Program-made: the position numbers and the translations under genes | Shown: positions 7,807 to 16,643 of the stretch, one piece after another | How the letters are laid out: the number at the start of each line of letters is the position of its first letter | Numbering within the stretch: the stretch's first letter is position 1 | Notes under the pieces: model-generated | Told to the model about the DNA's origin: nothing | What the model saw: only the letters and a program-made list of their open reading frames with translations | Databases searched by the model: none | NCBI RefSeq assembly: GCF_005893125.1 | Contig: NZ_VCJS01000105.1 | Coordinates: forward strand, 1-44,233 | Reading direction: 5' to 3' | DNA: 44,233 nucleotides | DNA from: Nonomuraea basaltis | GTDB lineage: Bacteria > Actinomycetota > Actinomycetes > Streptosporangiales > Streptosporangiaceae

Positions 7807-8585
7807 TCAAGAATCACGACTTTCAGCACAACGGGCGGACGCTGCGCTCCACGCTGCACATTCCCGACGCCGGAGGCGCAGCCCGCCGCCCCACGGTGGT
7901 GTTCGTCCACGGGTTCTCCAACAACCGGATGGAGAACCGCTCGTTCGTCCTGATGTCGCGGCTGCTGGAGGCCGCCGGCGTCGCATCCGTCCGGTTCGAC
8001 CTGTCCGGGCACGGGGAGAGCGACGGCGACTTCTTCGACGTCACCATCACCGGCGAGATCGCCGAAACCCGGTCCGTCGTGCGGGCCGTGCGCTCCTTCG
8101 ACTTCGCCGACCCCGACCGTATCGGCCTGGCCGGGATGAGCATGGGCGGTGTCGTCGCGGGCATCGTGGCCGCCGAAGAGCCGGGAATCCGAGCCGTGTG
8201 CCTATGGTCGCCGGCCGCCGTAGCCCCCTTCGAAGTGGGCGCCGGCTATCTCAAGGGCCGCGACATCGCCGCCGAGATCAGCGAGAAGGGCTACTTCGAC
8301 GCCGACAGCCATCGGATGAGCAAGGCCCTGGTCGACGACATCGCCAACCTCGACGTCTACAGCCGGTCCTGCACGTATGGCGGGCCCGTGCGCATCATCC
8401 ACGGCGACAAGGACGACATCGCCCCGCTCGCCTACGCCCGCCGCTACCTCGATCACTACGACGGCAACGCGGAACTGGAAGTCGTCGAAGGCGCCGACCA
8501 CGGCTGGGCCACCGTCCCCCACCGCACCCGGCTGCACCAGTCCACCTTGCAGTTCCTCCGTGACAACCTGGAGCCCTCCGCATGA
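7803..8585 (+). CDS. Alpha/beta hydrolase (esterase-like) of rhamnoside operon
   Basis: This 260-aa alpha/beta hydrolase has the nucleophile elbow GMSMGG, an oxyanion-region HGFSNNR near the N-terminus, a likely acid in HGDKDDIAP and the catalytic His in GADHGW. The layout resembles cinnamoyl/feruloyl esterase-like hydrolases. The GTG at 7803 is chosen because it overlaps the GH78 stop and has an AGGAAAGG Shine-Dalgarno about 7 nt upstream; an upstream in-frame start at 7779 is less well supported. As the last operon gene it may deacylate esterified rhamnosides before or after GH78 action. That substrate is inferred. No signal peptide is seen. Confidence 0.8.
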   Translation: MIKNHDFQHNGRTLRSTLHIPDAGGAARRPTVVFVHGFSNNRMENRSFVLMSRLLEAAGVASVRFDLSGHGESDGDFFDVTITGEIAETRSVVRAVRSFDFADPDRIGLAGMSMGGVVAGIVAAEEPGIRAVCLWSPAAVAPFEVGAGYLKGRDIAAEISEKGYFDADSHRMSKALVDDIANLDVYSRSCTYGGPVRIIHGDKDDIAPLAYARRYLDHYDGNAELEVVEGADHGWATVPHRTRLHQSTLQFLRDNLEPSA

Positions 8586-8996
8586 GCTGGTGGCCAAGCT
8601 GGACCTGGACACCAAGACCCGGATCCCGGCTGGTCAGGACACCTGGACGTGGCGATGCCGGTCCCGTGCAGACCATCACCAAGGCTTGAATTCGCCCTTG
8701 GTTAGCCTTCGAAATGCCCGGACAGCGTACTCAAGCAACTCCACTCCGCCTGACCGAGGCCCCACCCCGAGGCGCGCCGCTTCGGCTGTGTCCGGTCGTG
8801 CGGCGAGTCGGAGCAGCGCGCCCTGGGGGCTCAGAACGTGGAAGGAAGGGCGGGAAGCGACCCGGACGAGCCGGTGATCGCGGGGAGCACGGCCCATCAG
8901 GTCGCCGAGAAAGTCAAGGATGTGTCGGCGTTGGGGAAACACCCAAGTAGCCCACGGGGCTCCCACCGCCGGGTCGCCCACTGAAGGGATACCAGT
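8586..8996. other. Intergenic region, no supported gene
   Basis: This 411-bp stretch follows the rhamnoside operon. It has short ORFs on both strands (a 101-codon one on the minus strand at 8676-8981), but none has a recognisable domain or convincing RBS. It contains the RBS of the next gene (AAGGGA, just before 8997). I see no strong terminator. Confidence 0.5.
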
Positions 8997-9464
8997 ATGA
9001 GGATGCGATTCACGCCCGCCAAGAGCCTTCAGGCTGCAGGATCCTCAACGCTCCGCTCAGCTCTGGCGCTCAACCTGATGTGGATCGGGCGGCTCAAGTT
9101 CGAAGACTACGAGGTCGACAATATCCGCTCCCTGGTCACCTCAAATCCGCTGTTCTCGCCGCTCGTCAACAAGCTGGGCGAAAAGAGACTGGCAAGGCTC
9201 ATCGGCGTGACCGAGATCGCGGTGGGTTCACTGATCGCAGCGAAGCCGCTCAGCCCCCGGGCCTCGGCACTCGGCAGCCTCGGAGCTGTCGGAATATTCG
9301 CCACCACACTCAGTTTCCTGGCCATGACGCCAGGGGTCTGGCAGGAAAACCATGGGGCTCCGAAGCTCTCCATGGTGGGACAGTTCCTGGTTAAAGACAG
9401 CGTGCTTCTGGGGGCCTCCTTGGTAACCCTCGCCGAGTCATTGCAAGCCGCCCAGCGCCGATAG
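8997..9464 (+). CDS. DUF417 (RclC/YkgB-like) membrane protein
   Basis: This 155-aa protein has about four hydrophobic segments. The signature region LMWIGRLKFEDYEVDNIRSL followed by SNPLF matches the DUF417 family, whose E. coli member RclC takes part in resistance to reactive chlorine species. The ATG is preceded by AAGGGA at suitable spacing. It stands alone between the rhamnoside operon and the antiporter gene, with no RclR-like regulator visible. The biochemical role of the family is not settled, so a stress-related function is only family inference. Confidence 0.75.
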   Translation: MRMRFTPAKSLQAAGSSTLRSALALNLMWIGRLKFEDYEVDNIRSLVTSNPLFSPLVNKLGEKRLARLIGVTEIAVGSLIAAKPLSPRASALGSLGAVGIFATTLSFLAMTPGVWQENHGAPKLSMVGQFLVKDSVLLGASLVTLAESLQAAQRR

Positions 9465-9806
9465 TCCAGCTATCCCTGGCATCGGAGCGGGGGCAGGAGC
9501 ATAGGAACGAACAATGGCCTTGTACAGCCGTGATCGCGGCCAACCGCTGCTGCCTGCAGTAGCGCGATCGCAACCGATGAAGAATCCCGCATCAGGTGCC
9601 CCGGACCTCGAGCTCAGCACCGGGCAGCGCCGATCAGGCCCGCCGGGGCGGCAGGCTGGGGCAGTCGCAGCACCTGCGTGACACCCCAAGCCCTGGAGGA
9701 GTAACCGCCGGATGAGGTGCGCCACGCACTGAGCAGGCCACGATGCCATCAGGGTGCGGCACCGGGTCAGCGTCTGCGGCCCGCTGAGCGACCACCGGAG
9801 TCTTTG
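9465..9806. other. Intergenic region before antiporter
   Basis: A 342-bp stretch without a supported gene. It contains the antiporter RBS (CCGGAG near 9800). I see no other clear motif. Confidence 0.5.
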
Positions 9807-11024
9807 ATGTCGTACGACAACCTGCTGATCGTGCTGGCGGTAGCCGCCGGCGTCCCGTTCCTCCTCGCCACGATGCCCCGCCTACCCGTACCCGGCGCGG
9901 TCCTTGAGATCGTGGCAGGTGTCGTCCTTGGCCCGGCAGTGTTGAACGTGGTAGCGGCGGACACCGCCGTCCAATCATTGTCGATCATCGGCCTGGGCTT
10001 CCTTCTGTTCCTGGCCGGACTTGAGATCGACATCCAACAACTGCGCGGGCCGCGGGCGCGACTGGTCGGCGTCGGTCTCGTCGGCACGGTCGCGCTGGCC
10101 GCAATCGTCGGCTTGTTGCTGCACCTAGCGGGGCTGGCCGAGAGCCCGGTGCTGATCGGCACTGCTCTGGTGGCCACGTCACTTGGGTTGCTGGTTCCCA
10201 TCTTGAAGGACGTCGGCGCGATCGATCGGCCGGTTGGCCGGCTGACCATCGGCGGAGCCTCGGCCGGTGAGATCAGCGCTGTCGTGCTGCTCTCGCTGTT
10301 CTTCTCCGAGCATTCGCCGGGCCTGGGCTCCAAGGTGCTGCTGCTCCTCAGCCTTGCCGGGCTGGCGGTACTCATTGTGGTGGCGTCAATGCAGGCGGGG
10401 CGCTCCATGTCGCTGTCCCGGGCCGTGGAGAAGCTGGCGGACACAAGTGCGCAAGTCCGGGTCCGCTTGTCGATGCTCCTGGTCGTCGGAATGTCTGCGG
10501 TGGCCCTGCATCTCGGGTTCGAGGCCATCCTCGGTGCCTTCGTCGCGGGAGCCGTGCTCCGGTTGATCGACCCCGACGCGGGACAGACCCACCCGCAGTT
10601 TCACATCAAACTCGAGGGCCTGGGCTACGGATTCCTCGTCCCGGTGTTCTTCGTGACGAGCGGCATCCAGTTCAATCTCGGCGCCCTGTTCGCCGACGCT
10701 GGGACGATGTTGCGGGTGCCGATGTTCCTGGCCGCGCTTCTCCTGGTTCGCGGACTTCCCGCACTGGCCTACCGCGCTGCCGGTCTCTCGCGCGCGGAGG
10801 TCATGGCCAGCGGACTCCTGCAGGCCACATCGCTGCCGGTCATCGTGGCCGCGGTAACGATCGGCCTGAAGCTGGACGCCATCAGTCCGGAAAACGCCGC
10901 CGCGCTGGTGGCAGCGGGCCTCCTGTCGGTGGTCGTGTTCCCCTTGATGGCCTTGCGGCTGCTGGGCAGTTCCCACCATCCCCGCCGGCGGCGCCCGATC
11001 AAGTCGCCCAGCGCAGGGCATTGA
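9807..11024 (+). CDS. Cation:proton antiporter (CPA2/Kef-type membrane domain)
   Basis: This 405-aa integral membrane protein with about 11-12 hydrophobic segments belongs to the Na+/H+ exchanger-like CPA2 family. Recognisable elements are PGAVLEIVAGVVLGPAVL near the N-terminus, GFLLFLAGLEID, and a FEAILGAFVAGAVL segment. The C-terminus ends soon after the last span in a basic tail, so the TrkA-N (RCK) domain of full KefB/KefC proteins is absent and ligand gating is unlikely. The ATG at 9807 is chosen for its GGAG RBS; the in-frame region upstream lacks membrane character. It probably exchanges Na+ or K+ for H+; the ion is not deducible from sequence. Confidence 0.85.
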   Translation: MSYDNLLIVLAVAAGVPFLLATMPRLPVPGAVLEIVAGVVLGPAVLNVVAADTAVQSLSIIGLGFLLFLAGLEIDIQQLRGPRARLVGVGLVGTVALAAIVGLLLHLAGLAESPVLIGTALVATSLGLLVPILKDVGAIDRPVGRLTIGGASAGEISAVVLLSLFFSEHSPGLGSKVLLLLSLAGLAVLIVVASMQAGRSMSLSRAVEKLADTSAQVRVRLSMLLVVGMSAVALHLGFEAILGAFVAGAVLRLIDPDAGQTHPQFHIKLEGLGYGFLVPVFFVTSGIQFNLGALFADAGTMLRVPMFLAALLLVRGLPALAYRAAGLSRAEVMASGLLQATSLPVIVAAVTIGLKLDAISPENAAALVAAGLLSVVVFPLMALRLLGSSHHPRRRRPIKSPSAGH

Positions 11025-11249
11025 CGTGCCTGGTGTTCCCGCGCCGCCTACAGCCGCCCACGCCGAACATGACCATGTGCGACGCGGACCGGACGCACGG
11101 AGTTGAAGACTCCTCACCTCACCGAGATCAGGCGGTGGCCGTACTGGCTCCCTGCCTTCACGGCACAGATCACGAAGTGGGAGGGGCGGGGGACTGGCAC
11201 GGCCTCTCAGCCCTCGTCGGCACGGGGAATCATCTCTGGGGAGGGCGTA

Positions 11250-11624
11250 CTAGTCGAGGCGGGAGACCTGGTAGTGGGTGATGTACCAGCCCGCGCCGGT
11301 ACGCTTCACCAGCACGCCGAGGTAGACGCTCAGGGTGGGGCGGTCGGTGAACGAGAAGTCGACGGCCAGGTAACCGAGTACGAGGTCGTCGGCGGGGGCT
11401 CTGGTCTCCAGGATGCGGTACGCGGCCGTCAGGCCGAGTGGCTGGGAGTCGTAGTAGGCGGCGATGTCCGGTCTTCCGACGCTGTAGGGGTGTAGCCCCT
11501 GGAAGATCGCGTCCTCGGTGAACTGGGCTGCGACCTGCTGCGGTTCGTGGGCGTCGACGGCGGCCTTCCACCGGTCGAGGACATCGCTGAGGATGGCTTC
11601 CCTGTCGGTGTTGCCGTCCAACAC
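11250..11624 (-). CDS. SnoaL-like/DUF4440 family protein
   Basis: This 124-aa single-domain protein has the NTF2-like cone fold typical of the SgcJ/EcaC and SnoaL-like group. The helical start DRWKAAVDAHEPQQVAAQFT is followed by DAIFQGLHPYSVGRPDIAAYYD and a C-terminal beta sheet ending GAGWYITHYQVS. Such proteins act as small-molecule isomerases, cyclases or binding proteins, and the reaction cannot be told from sequence. It lies 31 bp downstream of the SDR gene on the same strand, so the two are probably co-transcribed and may act on one substrate. Confidence 0.75.
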   Translation of the reverse strand: MLDGNTDREAILSDVLDRWKAAVDAHEPQQVAAQFTEDAIFQGLHPYSVGRPDIAAYYDSQPLGLTAAYRILETRAPADDLVLGYLAVDFSFTDRPTLSVYLGVLVKRTGAGWYITHYQVSRLD

Positions 11625-11655
11625 GGTTCTCCTGTTGACGAGATCGAGGTTGGAG

Positions 11656-12369
11656 TCAGTGGCCGGCGCTCATGCCGCCGTCGACGTGCAGGATCTCTCC
11701 GGTGACAAAGGGGGCGTTCTCCAGGTAGACGACCGCCTCCACGATGTCGCTCGGCTCGCCCAGCCGGCGCACCGGTTGCAGCGCCGCGAGGGCCTCATGG
11801 GTCTCCTCGGGATGCATGGGGGTCCTGATGGTGCCCGGTGCGACGGCGTTGACGCGGATGCCGCGCGTGGCGTACTCGATGGCGAGGGACTTGGTGGCGG
11901 ACTGCAGGCCGCCCTTGGTCAACGAGGCCAGTACGGACGGGACCCGCGAGTCGGCGTTGTCAACCAGGCTGGTGGTGACGTTGACGACGTGGCCGCCGCC
12001 CTGCGCGAGCATGCGCTCGATGGCGAGCTGGGTGATGCGGAAGAAGCCGGTGAGGTTCACTCCGGTCACGGCGGCGTAGTCGTCGAGGGTGTAGTCGGTG
12101 AACGGCTTGGCGACGAAGATGCCCGCGTTGTTGACGATGGTGTCCACCCGGCCGAACCGCTCGATGCCGGCGGCCATCACACGTTCGGCGGTGGCGGGGT
12201 CGGCGATCTCGCCCTGGACGGTGAGAACGCTCGGGTCGTCGGAGGGTGGGATGGCACGTGAGGTGGCGACGACGGCGTAGCCCAGGTTGCGATACGCCTT
12301 GACGAGGCCGGCGCCGATGCCCTTCGAGGCGCCGGTGATGAGGGCGACCTTCTGGTGCTGAGTGCTCAT
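11656..12369 (-). CDS. SDR-fold oxidoreductase lacking the usual catalytic Tyr
   Basis: This 237-aa short-chain dehydrogenase/reductase-fold protein has the nucleotide-binding TGASKGIG (12-19), NNAG (80-83) and the C-terminal GEILHVDGGMSAGH. In classical SDRs the active site is Tyr-x-x-x-Lys; here the Lys152 region reads LASLTKGG and the residue four before Lys is Ala148, so the catalytic Tyr is missing. I recall related proteins with a similar ASLTKGGL motif, so this may be a subfamily trait rather than a mutation. A TetR-type operator lies 47 bp upstream, and the SnoaL-like gene follows. Redox activity is therefore uncertain. Confidence 0.8.
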   Translation of the reverse strand: MSTQHQKVALITGASKGIGAGLVKAYRNLGYAVVATSRAIPPSDDPSVLTVQGEIADPATAERVMAAGIERFGRVDTIVNNAGIFVAKPFTDYTLDDYAAVTGVNLTGFFRITQLAIERMLAQGGGHVVNVTTSLVDNADSRVPSVLASLTKGGLQSATKSLAIEYATRGIRVNAVAPGTIRTPMHPEETHEALAALQPVRRLGEPSDIVEAVVYLENAPFVTGEILHVDGGMSAGH

Positions 12370-12415
12370 GATGACCTTCCCCAGGAGGGTGGTGGATCTC
12401 GACCGGCCCGATAAC

Positions 12416-12433
12416 TAGAGAACCAGTCGTCTA
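12416..12433 (-). promoter_or_regulatory. TetR-type operator-like site upstream of SDR gene
   Basis: Read on the minus strand, TAGACGACTGGTTCTCTA is an imperfect palindrome (TAGA/TCTA ends, 6 of 9 pairs) of the form recognised by many actinobacterial TetR repressors. It lies upstream of the SDR/SnoaL-like pair. No TetR gene adjoins it; the nearest, at 17672, has different operators. Confidence 0.45.
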
Positions 12434-12463
12434 TTTGCATGTGACCGTCGGCCGCTCATCGCT

Positions 12464-13090
12464 TCATTGCGCGGACCGGATCGCCGCGAGGAGGTCGGTC
12501 GTCGTCACGATGGCGTGTGCGTAGGTCGGCCCATTCAGCTCGTGAGCCGCATGCAGCATCTCCGCGGTGAAAGCCGCGGTCGCGTCCCGGACGAGGGTCA
12601 CGTGGTATCCGAGCTCCATGGCGTACCTGCCGGTCGACTCGATGCAGGTATTGGCGAGCACGCCGACGACGATGACATGCGTGATGCCGTGCTGCCGGAG
12701 CAGCAGGTCAAGATCAGTATTGGCGAACCCGCTCTGAGCCCAATGCTCCTTGACGACGACGTCGCCGTCATCGGGGACGAGATCGGGGTGCCATTCACCG
12801 CCCCAGCTGCCTTTTGCGAAGGAGTGGCGCTCCTGGATCCCGTGCTGGGTGGGATTGGGATGGCTCCAGTCGTCGTAGTCCCCGGGTTGCCACTGTCGAT
12901 GCGGAACGACGAACACCCGGATCCCCGTCTCCCGTGCCGCGGTGACCATCGCGCGTAGGTGGTCGAGGAGCCCCACGCGCTGGGCGACCTCCTTCAACCG
13001 AGGCCAGATCTTCCCGCCCTCGGACAAGAAGTCGTTATAGGGATCGACCAGCAGGACACCGGTCCGGCTGATCTCATAGGTGGTCATCAC
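12464..13090 (-). CDS. Isochorismatase-family cysteine hydrolase
   Basis: This 208-aa protein has the family's catalytic triad in order: Asp16 (in LLVDPYND), Lys114 (in VVVKEHWAQSGF) and Cys149 (in LANTCIESTGRYAMELGY). The cis-peptide region GVLANTC before the Cys is typical. Members hydrolyse isochorismate, nicotinamide, N-carbamoyl amides or other amides, and the sequence does not decide between them. An ATG one codon downstream (13087) is an equally good start. It lies upstream of the SDR/SnoaL-like pair on the same strand, separated by the operator-like site, so it is probably a separate unit. Confidence 0.85.
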   Translation of the reverse strand: MMTTYEISRTGVLLVDPYNDFLSEGGKIWPRLKEVAQRVGLLDHLRAMVTAARETGIRVFVVPHRQWQPGDYDDWSHPNPTQHGIQERHSFAKGSWGGEWHPDLVPDDGDVVVKEHWAQSGFANTDLDLLLRQHGITHVIVVGVLANTCIESTGRYAMELGYHVTLVRDATAAFTAEMLHAAHELNGPTYAHAIVTTTDLLAAIRSAQ

Positions 13091-13744
13091 GCAGTCGGTT
13101 CCGTGTCGGGATTGTTCACCGCAGCCGACTCGCTGCGTGCGGCGACGTTTCCATCGGCGTGTTCCTGCTCACGCCGATGGACGTACCCCGGCCCGGGCCA
13201 GCGCAGGGGAGTGCGTCAAAGTCTTGGCAAGGTCTTTGTCCGCCTCGCCATCGTCCAACAGGCGGAGGTCGAGACGCTGCTGACCCGCCCGATGCCGGCC
13301 TTGCGCGCGCACCCTGTGGCTGCTGCTGAATGAGAGCGCCCGCCCGGCGACGCTGACCTACCTGATCCGGGGCCCAGGCCGATGGGCCGGTTCTGGCGCC
13401 TGCCCGCCGAACAACCTGCAACGGATCTACGTGCCGACTCCGGCATCATCCCGGAAGACGTCGCACGGACGGAAGAGGGCCTCGCCGGCGGAAGGTGCGA
13501 TCGAACGTGCTCTCGGGTTTCCGGTTGGAATGGCCGATCACGGACGATCTCGTCACGCTGCGTGCGGGCGGGCGTGCCGGCCTGTGGCACCGGCGCCGGC
13601 TTGACCGACGGGCGGCTGACCGATCTGGTGATCGCGGCGGGCGGAGCCGCCACAAGGTGCTGGAACACGGTGGAGGCGGCACGACGCTTGGAGCCGGCCG
13701 TTCCTGCCACCCCGCCGACCAGGCGCTGGTGGTATATACGGGTG
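13091..13744. other. Gene-poor region, possible decayed coding sequence
   Basis: A 654-bp stretch where several overlapping frames are open on both strands but none is convincing. The in-frame extension upstream of the TPR gene (from 13382) is rich in Arg, Cys and Trp and looks non-coding. A frame over about 13280-13420 reads RTLWLLLNESARPATLTYL, faintly reminiscent of tyrosine-recombinase sequence, but this is too weak to call. Confidence 0.4.
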
Positions 13745-14920
13745 ATGAACGAGCCGGACGCTGAAGTGGTTCAGCCTGCGATGCTCGAACGTCGAGTGGA
13801 TCCAGCCCGTTACGGGGGTGTGGTCCGGCCGGACAAGACCGTGCGGTGGGCGGCGGACGAGCTCAAGCAGGTCAGGCAGATGCGTGGGCGATCCCCGGAT
13901 ACGTGGCCCACGCCGACCGCCTTACCCGAGTCGCTGGACCAACTCGCCAAGTGGCTGACCGAGCTGGGATGGGACGATCTCACCTGCCTGGCTCGCCGGG
14001 AAGAACTGGCGGTCTATCGGACATTGTCGGCCGTCCAACCGGGCTTGTTCGCTGACCAGATCGTCCACGCCTTGGCCGCGTTACGCCACAGCCTCATGGA
14101 GTGCAGGCGGTATGAGGAAGCACTCGAGGTTGTCGAGGAGCTCCTGCGGCTGTCGGATACCAGCCGATCTGCACAGGCAGAGGCCCCGGATGCGCGCTAC
14201 TGGCGGACGCTGCTCCTCGCCAAGCTCGGCCGCGACCAGGAGGCGGTGGAGTCCGCGGCCGAGGCGGTGACCGAGACCCGCGGACGGCTACAGCACGCTG
14301 GAGCCACATCGGCGAGCCTCGAGCTCATCCACGCACTGACGGCCTATGCGGATCGCCTGGACAAGGTCGGCCGCGTCGCCGAAGCCGCCGAGGTGAGCGC
14401 CGAGGTCATGGCGGCTTGGTGGCAACAGGCCGACTCGACGGTTCAATTCCTCCAGACGCTGGACCTGTGCAGCGAACGGCTCGTCCGGAGCGGGCAGACC
14501 GAACAGGCGCACGCGTGCATCGTCGAGGCGATGGGAAAGATGCGGCGCCGTAAGCGTGACACTTACCAGGCAAGGGCCTGGCACAACCTCGGGGTCCGCC
14601 TGATCGCGCTGGGGGCGCCGGAAGCAGCGCTGACCGCCTGCGAGGAAGCGGTACAGCTCTACCGCGACAGCGCGCGCGCTCATCAGGAGTGGCACCGGGA
14701 GCTGGAGGCGGAGGACGACTGGGACGACGATCAACGCTACTCCGAGGCGTACCTGCTCAAGCGGCGACGCGAGGAGCTGAAGTCCTCGCGGAAGGAGGTC
14801 CGTCGAGCCCAGCAGGACCTGCACGACGCCCTGCTCACCTTGAGCGCCTGCCTGCAGCAGCTCGACCACATCGACGAGGCGGCGGCGGCCGGCTCCGAAG
14901 CTGCCACACTCCGCGACTAG
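13745..14920 (+). CDS. TPR-repeat protein of unknown function
   Basis: This 391-aa, mostly helical protein has TPR-like repeats: an Ala/Leu-rich array from about residue 90 with segments such as MECRRYEEALEVVEELLRL and HNLGVRLIALGAPEAALTAC. A highly charged coiled stretch follows (about 310-365, RREELKSSRKEVRRAQQDL). There is no signal peptide or enzymatic motif. The start is uncertain: ATG 13745 has no RBS, but a TATATA box at 13733-13738 lies just upstream, as in leaderless transcripts; ATG 13781 is an alternative. Such proteins often act as scaffolds beside regulators; nothing nearby points to a partner. Confidence 0.65.
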   Translation: MNEPDAEVVQPAMLERRVDPARYGGVVRPDKTVRWAADELKQVRQMRGRSPDTWPTPTALPESLDQLAKWLTELGWDDLTCLARREELAVYRTLSAVQPGLFADQIVHALAALRHSLMECRRYEEALEVVEELLRLSDTSRSAQAEAPDARYWRTLLLAKLGRDQEAVESAAEAVTETRGRLQHAGATSASLELIHALTAYADRLDKVGRVAEAAEVSAEVMAAWWQQADSTVQFLQTLDLCSERLVRSGQTEQAHACIVEAMGKMRRRKRDTYQARAWHNLGVRLIALGAPEAALTACEEAVQLYRDSARAHQEWHRELEAEDDWDDDQRYSEAYLLKRRREELKSSRKEVRRAQQDLHDALLTLSACLQQLDHIDEAAAAGSEAATLRD

Positions 14921-14924
14921 GGCT

Positions 14925-15044
14925 TCAGAAGCAGGTCAGCCAGTCGTTGATGATGGCGATCTGAACGGTGGCCTCATAGCGGACGGCGAGCTTGTCGTAC
15001 CTGGTCGCGACGGCGCGGTAGCGTTTGATCGGATAATTTCGCAT
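14925..15044 (-). pseudogene. IS5-family transposase, C-terminal remnant
   Basis: The last 39 codons contain KRYRAVATRYDKLAVRYEATV followed by AIINDWL, the conserved C-terminal helix of IS5-family transposases (typically RYDKLAVRYEATV...AIN.WL). The upstream DDE domain is absent: the open frame continues to 15302 but is Arg/Pro/Ser-rich junk. It ends 5 bp from the TPR gene stop. It may be a relic of the same IS type as the fragment at 16006, in opposite orientation. Confidence 0.7.
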
Positions 15045-15381
15045 CCTGTTCGGCAGCGCGCGGATTCCCCTCTCCAAGCTCGTGATGGCTGAACGATGTG
15101 TGCGCCGCGGCAACTGATCAGGCTCCTTTCCCGGAGCTGGTCTCCGCGGACGGGTCGCGTATCGGTGCCAGGAGGATGAGGCGGCTGCCGACTGCTGCGG
15201 CGGCGAGGCTGGCAACGGTGCAGACGAGGTAGACGTTGGGTGAAGTCGGACACGGTCGGCGGAAGCGTGTACCAGCGAACACGATCCAACGGGCGAGGAC
15301 ACTCAGGGTGGCAAGGTGCTCCTACGCCTGCCAGGGTGTCCGTACCTGCGTGTTCGGCTCTTCGGCCCCGGCACGCGGATG
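15045..15381. other. Gene-poor region between IS5 remnant and SRPBCC gene
   Basis: On the minus strand, a frame ending at 15118 encodes VYLVCTVASLAAAAVGSRLI and a short polar tail. It looks like the last membrane segment of a lost transporter or other membrane protein, with no start or upstream body. Nothing else is recognisable. Confidence 0.4.
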
Positions 15382-15822
15382 TCACGGCGTCCCGGCGGCG
15401 CTTTCTAGGAGGTTCTTAAGTACGGCGAGGTTCTGGGCGACGGCTTGTCTGACGTTGGCGGTCGCGAGGGCGGAGACGACGCGCAGCAGTCCGCGGCCTT
15501 CCAGCCGTATCTCGTTGGTCAGTCTGGTGGCTCCTTCGTTGGGCTCGAGCGTGTAGGTGGAGGTGCCCTCCAGGTCGCCGAAGCCGCCGGTGACGGCCAG
15601 CAGCCGGTCGGGTTCGTAGCGGGAGATCTCAAGGGTCTCCTGCATGGGTCTGGGCAGCGTGCGCGTCTGGAGGTAGACGGTTCCCTGGGCGGGCGAGCCG
15701 GGCGAGACCTTCTGGGTCTCGGCGATGGCGTAGTTCCAGCGGGGCAGGTTCTCCAGGTCCGCCAGATACTTGAACACCTCGCCCGCCGGACGGTTGATCA
15801 CTAGGTCATTGTGGAACCGCAT
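15382..15822 (-). CDS. SRPBCC-family protein
   Basis: This 146-aa START/Bet v1-like protein opens with the family pattern MRFHNDLVINRPAGEVFKYL and LENLPRWNYAI, and continues through alternating strands to a long C-terminal helix (RQAVAQNLAVLKNLLES). Such domains bind hydrophobic ligands in a cavity; members include polyketide cyclase-like and CoxG-like proteins. The ATG at 15822 is chosen over the longer frame (from 15972) because similarity begins there and AGGA lies upstream. It stands between two IS5 fragments, which suggests it is a passenger or survivor of a rearranged segment. Ligand and function are unknown. Confidence 0.75.
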   Translation of the reverse strand: MRFHNDLVINRPAGEVFKYLADLENLPRWNYAIAETQKVSPGSPAQGTVYLQTRTLPRPMQETLEISRYEPDRLLAVTGGFGDLEGTSTYTLEPNEGATRLTNEIRLEGRGLLRVVSALATANVRQAVAQNLAVLKNLLESAAGTP

Positions 15823-16005
15823 GGTGACACATCCTGTTCTCCGGGGAGCTGGCCCGGCTCCATGAGCGGACTCTTGGATTGGGTTTGTGGCAGAGATGGC
15901 GGACTCGGGTGCCAAGGGGTTCAGCGGCTGCCTGCCCGTGAGACTCTGACGTCGCCATAGGGATCTGCGCACATACGGACCTGACCGTAATTAGGTTATT
16001 GATCT

Positions 16006-16143
16006 ATGTCAATCGCCACGGTCGGCGCGGGCAAAGCCTACGACCGCATCATCGGCCTGGTCCTGCAGGAGATCGCCGTGGACCGCTGCATCACCAAGGC
16101 ACCGGGAGGCGGTGAGTGCGGCGGGGTGGGCCGAGGATGGTAG
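16006..16143 (+). pseudogene. IS5-family transposase, internal fragment
   Basis: A 45-codon frame reads GKAYDRIIGLVLQEIAVDRC and then ITKAPGGGE. This matches the IS5-family region that ends in the first catalytic Asp (typically ...VDGCITKAPCGGEKAGRSPVDRGK); here the sequence diverges after GGGE. Neither the N-terminal domain nor the rest of the DDE domain is present. It points away from the C-terminal fragment at 14925. Confidence 0.65.
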
Positions 16144-16172
16144 TGATCTCGGCGATGGCTTCCACAGCGGCA

Positions 16173-16481
16173 GGCCGGCTCTGGGACGTCGACACCGGCG
16201 TGTGGACCACCGGGAGCTTGCCCCGGTCGGTGAGAGATTCGGTTTTGCCAAACGAGATCAGCCGCGCCACGGTGGCGCTGTGGCCGACCGCTTACCGGTT
16301 CAAGCGCGGTCACCGCATCCGCGTCCAGGTCTCCAGCGGGGCCTTCCCCCGCTACGCTCGTAAACCCGGCACCGGCGAACCCCACGCCACCGCCACCACC
16401 CTGAAGGCGGCCGACCAAGACGTCTACCACGACCACGCACATCCTTCCGCGGTGCTCCTGCCGGTGCGTGCTGCATCGTGA
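16173..16481 (+). pseudogene. CocE/NonD-family hydrolase, C-terminal remnant
   Basis: About 100 codons match the C-terminal jelly-roll (X-Pro dipeptidyl-peptidase C-terminal) domain of CocE/NonD hydrolases. VALWPTAYRFKRGHRIRVQV, SSGAFPRYARKPGTGEP and DHAHPSAVLLPV are family hallmarks. The catalytic alpha/beta-hydrolase domain is missing; upstream sequence is the IS5 fragment, so the gene was probably truncated by an IS-linked deletion. Confidence 0.75.
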
Positions 16482-16643
16482 ACGGAAGTTCAACGTCAGT
16501 GTCGATGTTCCGCGATGGCGAGTGCTGGGGCTGGAGGAGACGGCGGACGGCACCGTGGAGCCGGCGTCGTGGTCGGCGGCCACGCTACGCCGGACTGGAC
16601 AGCGACGAGCAGTTCGATGATGGATGAATATCGGAGGCGGATC

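Noticed and set aside
8688..8703. GAATTCGCCCTT, identical to the edge of TOPO cloning vectors
   Set aside because: Only 12 bp match and no further vector sequence on either side; chance occurrence.
13382..13744. N-terminal extension of the TPR protein
   Set aside because: Composition (Cys, Trp, Arg) and lack of RBS look non-coding; a start at 13745 or 13781 fits better.
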